Assembly: GCA_017390225.1 (NCBI GenBank)
Contig: JAFPCL010000190.1
Coordinates: 1-7,517, forward strand
Reading direction: 5' to 3'
Source of the DNA: Clostridia bacterium
GTDB lineage: Bacteria; Bacillota; Clostridia; CAKSNL01; HGM11501
Length of the DNA: 7,517 nucleotides
The notes under the pieces were generated by a model that worked only from the letters and a program-made list of their open reading frames with translations, was not told where the DNA came from and made no database searches. The stretch's first letter is position 1, and each line of letters begins with the position of its first letter. Of this stretch, positions 5,333 to 7,517 are shown piece by piece. The position numbers were made by a program, and so were the translations under genes.

Positions 5333-7009
5333 ATGAGCGAATTTATTACAATCGACGGCATGAAGGTTGCCATCGAAGGCGAAAAGAACCTGCTTGAGAT
5401 TATTCGTAAGGCAGGCATCCAGATGCCCACCTTCTGCTATCATTCCGAATTGTCCGTATACGGTGCATGCCGTATGTGTATGGTAGAAAATGAAAGAGGT
5501 ATGCTGGAAGCTGCTTGCTCCACGCCGCCTCGTGCCGGTGCGTCCATTAAGACCAACACCGAAAAGCTTCGTAAATACAGAAAAATGATTCTGGAACTGC
5601 TTCTTGCAAATCACTGCCGCGACTGCACAACCTGTGCTGACAACGGCAAGTGCAAGCTGCAGAGCCTGGCAGACAAGTTCCACATTGAAGGCGTTCGTTT
5701 CCCGAACACCAATCCTGTTCCCGATGAAGACACCTCTTCCGTTTCCATCGTGAAGGACAATGCAAAGTGCATCCTGTGCGGTGACTGTGTTCGTGTATGT
5801 AACGAAATCCAGAACGTCGGTGCCATCGACTTTGCACACCGTGGTTCTCATATGTCCATCAGCACCCCCTTCCACATTCCGCTTTCCGAGTCTGCTTGCG
5901 TAGGCTGCGGTCAGTGCTCTGCCGTTTGCCCCACCGGTGCTCTGGTGGTCAAGAACGACACCGAAAAGGTTTGGGCTGCGATCGACAATCCCAACCTCAA
6001 CGTTACCGTTCAGGTAGCACCCGCTGTTCGTGTGGCTATCGGTGAAGAACTGCACATGAAGAACGGTGAAAACACCATGGGTAAGATCGTTGCCGCTCTG
6101 CGCCGCATCGGCTTCGACGAAGTATATGATACCACCCTGTCTGCTGACCTCACGGTCATGGAAGAATCTCAGGAATTCTTAGAACGCGTAGAAAAAGGCG
6201 GCAAGTTCCCGCTGTTTACTTCCTGCTGCCCTGCATGGATTCGTTACGCAGAAAAGAAGCATCCCGAGCTGATGGAAAACATCTCTTCCTGCAAGTCTCC
6301 CATGCAGATGTTCGCAGCTGCCCTCAAGGAAGCTTCCAAGAACGATGAAAAGAAGATGTTCCACGTAGCTGTTATGCCCTGTACCGCAAAGAAATTCGAA
6401 GCAGACCGCGAAGAATTCACTCGTGACGGTATGCCCGATGTGGATGCAGTTATCACCACACAGGAACTTATCAGCATGATTACCGAATCCGGTATCGTAT
6501 TCCGGGAAATCGAGCCCGAAGCTGTAGATATGCCCTTCGGCACTGTTTCCGGCGCCGGCGTTATCTTCGGTGTCACCGGTGGTGTTACCGAAGCAGTGCT
6601 TCGTCGCCTGGTTCCCGATAACTCCAGAGCCGCTCTCAGCGCAATCGCCGCTATGGGCGAACGTGGCTTCGACGGCGTGAAGGAATTCGACGTACCCTAC
6701 GGCGAACTCACCCTGCACATCGGTGTGGCTCACGGTTTGAAGAACGCAGAAACGCTGATTCAGAGAGTTCAGAATGGCGAAAAGTTCGACCTCATCGAAG
6801 TCATGGCTTGCCCCGGCGGCTGTGTATGCGGTGCCGGTCAGCCCTTCGTTCCCTTTGAAGAAAAGGTTGCAAGAAACAAGGGTCTGTACACTGCAGACAA
6901 TATGTCCTGCATCCGTCGCTCTCAGGACAACCCCGCTCTGGAAGGTCTCTACAAAGACATTATCAAAGACAGAGCACACGAGCTTCTGCACGTTCACTAC
7001 AAACACTAA
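5333..7009 (+). CDS. hydA: [FeFe]-hydrogenase catalytic subunit HydA (HndD-like)
   Basis: This 558-residue subunit makes or oxidises H2 at the H-cluster. The start is the ATG 7 nt after AAGGAGG (5319-5325) and 2 nt after the hydB stop; the upstream TTG at 5300 lies inside hydB. N-terminal clusters: [2Fe-2S] C35, C46, C49, C62; the His-ligated [4Fe-4S] H94, C98, C101, C107; a 2[4Fe-4S] domain C146, C149, C152, C156 and C189, C192, C195, C199. The H-cluster motifs are TSCCPAW (296-302, C298 the usual proton-transfer Cys, C299 a ligand), MPCTAKKFE (348-356, C350) and CPGGCVCGAGQP (C493, C497). The end (ELLHVHYKH) matches the small-subunit-like C-terminal helix region. It lacks the extra C-terminal [2Fe-2S] domain of Thermotoga HydA. 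With HydB and HydC it forms a cytoplasmic trimeric NADH/ferredoxin-linked hydrogenase. The HydEFG maturases it needs are not in this window. Confidence 0.96.
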   Translation: MSEFITIDGMKVAIEGEKNLLEIIRKAGIQMPTFCYHSELSVYGACRMCMVENERGMLEAACSTPPRAGASIKTNTEKLRKYRKMILELLLANHCRDCTTCADNGKCKLQSLADKFHIEGVRFPNTNPVPDEDTSSVSIVKDNAKCILCGDCVRVCNEIQNVGAIDFAHRGSHMSISTPFHIPLSESACVGCGQCSAVCPTGALVVKNDTEKVWAAIDNPNLNVTVQVAPAVRVAIGEELHMKNGENTMGKIVAALRRIGFDEVYDTTLSADLTVMEESQEFLERVEKGGKFPLFTSCCPAWIRYAEKKHPELMENISSCKSPMQMFAAALKEASKNDEKKMFHVAVMPCTAKKFEADREEFTRDGMPDVDAVITTQELISMITESGIVFREIEPEAVDMPFGTVSGAGVIFGVTGGVTEAVLRRLVPDNSRAALSAIAAMGERGFDGVKEFDVPYGELTLHIGVAHGLKNAETLIQRVQNGEKFDLIEVMACPGGCVCGAGQPFVPFEEKVARNKGLYTADNMSCIRRSQDNPALEGLYKDIIKDRAHELLHVHYKH

Positions 7010-7070
7010 ACGACAAAATATGATTCTCACTTTAAGAAAATAAACGGCGAAAGCACACCGCCGTGATACA

Positions 7071-7105
7071 AAAGGAGGCTACAGCCATCGGCTGTAGCCT
7101 CCTTT
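7071..7105 (+). terminator. hyd operon terminator, 16-bp perfect stem
   Basis: AAAGGAGGCTACAGCC (7071-7086) pairs exactly with 7090-7105 around a 3-nt loop (ATC). The following U run is short (the stem itself ends in TTT, then G), so efficiency may depend on the second hairpin downstream. On the minus strand it ends in TTTT and could also act there. A smaller ACGGCG/CGCCGT hairpin (7044-7064) precedes it. Confidence 0.75.
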
Positions 7106-7115
7106 GCATACGATA

Positions 7116-7162
7116 AAAAGGAAAGTTGCTGTATATAAACAAACAACTTTCCTTTTCTTTTT
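7116..7162. terminator. Bidirectional terminator between convergent genes
   Basis: AAAAGGAAAGTTG (7116-7128) pairs with CAACTTTCCTTTT (7144-7156), 13 bp, 15-nt loop. On the plus strand the stem runs into TTTTCTTTTT; on the minus strand the stem ends in TTTTT. It therefore suits both the hyd transcript and the opposing SLH gene, whose stop codon is about 33 bp away. Confidence 0.85.
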
Positions 7163-7194
7163 AGACTATAAGATAAACTGTTTTTTTGATGCAG

Positions 7195-7517
7195 TTAGCC
7201 CACGCTGTTTTCATCAGAGATATCAAAATATTCATCCGAATTATTGAATTGTAAAAGTTCTTCGTGAATTGTACGCAAGGTCAAATCAGCGGAAATATCT
7301 TCAAGCAAGTTTCCATTTTCATCTGTGACAAGATATGGAACGTCTAATGCACGGAAAATCATAACGGCAACATCGCCTCTTGTGGCATAAGCTTTTCCTG
7401 AAATATTTAAACCGTTTAGTAATCCTAACGTATCGGCAGTTGTCATAAAGCCATCGGGATAACCACCACTTTGCTGTGCATTTTTTGCATAGCCTAACAT
7501 GCATACAATCATTTTAA
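7195..7517 (-). CDS. S-layer homology (SLH) domain protein, C-terminal part
   Basis: The minus-strand frame is open to the window edge, so the 5' part is missing; the ATG at 7512-7510 is probably internal because the SLH match starts immediately (MLGYAKNAQQSGGYPDGF). Visible SLH features are GYPDGF, TADTLGLLNGLNI, and the conserved second half ATRGDVAVMIFRALDVPYL. SLH domains bind pyruvylated secondary cell-wall polymer and anchor exported proteins to the cell surface. After the repeat there is only a short acidic tail of about 45 residues (to DISDENSVG), whereas many clostridial SLH proteins with N-terminal repeats continue into long enzymatic or adhesive regions. So this protein either carries its SLH repeats at the C-terminus or is shortened. 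It converges on the hyd operon and shares the bidirectional terminator. Confidence 0.82.
   Translation of the reverse strand, partial: KMIVCMLGYAKNAQQSGGYPDGFMTTADTLGLLNGLNISGKAYATRGDVAVMIFRALDVPYLVTDENGNLLEDISADLTLRTIHEELLQFNNSDEYFDISDENSVG

Noticed and set aside
5261..6055. A 264-codon minus-strand frame opposite hydB/hydA.
   Set aside because: It is antisense to well-supported hydrogenase coding sequence, has no recognisable domain, and arises from the codon bias of the plus-strand genes.
6179..7030. A 283-codon minus-strand frame opposite hydA.
   Set aside because: It is antisense to the H-cluster domain of hydA with no family features; the long open frame is a codon-bias shadow.

Overview
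The window looks like a chromosomal segment of an anaerobic Firmicute of the class Clostridia, probably a Ruminococcaceae/Oscillospirales-type gut or rumen fermenter. Support comes from a Rex repressor followed by a three-gene electron-bifurcating-type [FeFe]-hydrogenase operon (hydC-hydB-hydA), an S-layer-homology (SLH) protein, strong AAGGAGG ribosome binding sites and canonical sigma-A promoters. The species cannot be named from the sequence alone.

Left part (1-1851) is accessory. It opens with the 3' part of an RHS/YD-repeat gene whose repeats stop abruptly near base 325. The reading frame then runs through a strong intrinsic terminator (381-424) into a perfect 30-bp palindrome (435-464). 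A consensus promoter (TTGACA-N17-TAAAAT, 530-558), bracketed by a 7-bp inverted repeat, then drives three small genes (642-1088, 1103-1438, 1453-1851), each with its own Shine-Dalgarno site and 14-nt gaps. I cannot assign them to a family with certainty. Small soluble proteins of this kind just after an RHS gene are typical of immunity genes of polymorphic toxin systems. No toxin domain is visible, so this may be a decayed RHS end with orphan immunity genes.

Centre (1852-2262) is a 411-bp non-coding stretch rich in structure. It contains a 13-bp inverted repeat at 1877-1925 that may be a mobile-element remnant. It also contains a near-perfect promoter (2055-2083) enclosed by a 16-bp inverted repeat. 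Four TTTATCGA-like octamers follow at an exact 14-bp period (2138, 2152, 2166, 2180), and then a second promoter lies just before rex. This is the most interesting unexplained signal: an apparent multi-site operator in front of a redox repressor whose DNA-recognition segment differs from the usual Rex sequence.

Right part (2263-7009) is the metabolic core. Rex senses NADH/NAD+ and probably controls the hydrogenase. HydC (NuoE-like), HydB (NuoF-like, FMN and NAD(H) site) and HydA (H-cluster subunit) together would couple NADH and reduced ferredoxin oxidation to H2 formation. The hyd genes are tightly packed (8-nt overlap, then 2-nt gap) and have the even, biased codon use of highly expressed genes. 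Two tandem hairpin terminators (7071-7162) separate them from a convergent minus-strand gene encoding the C-terminal end of an SLH-domain protein that runs off the window.
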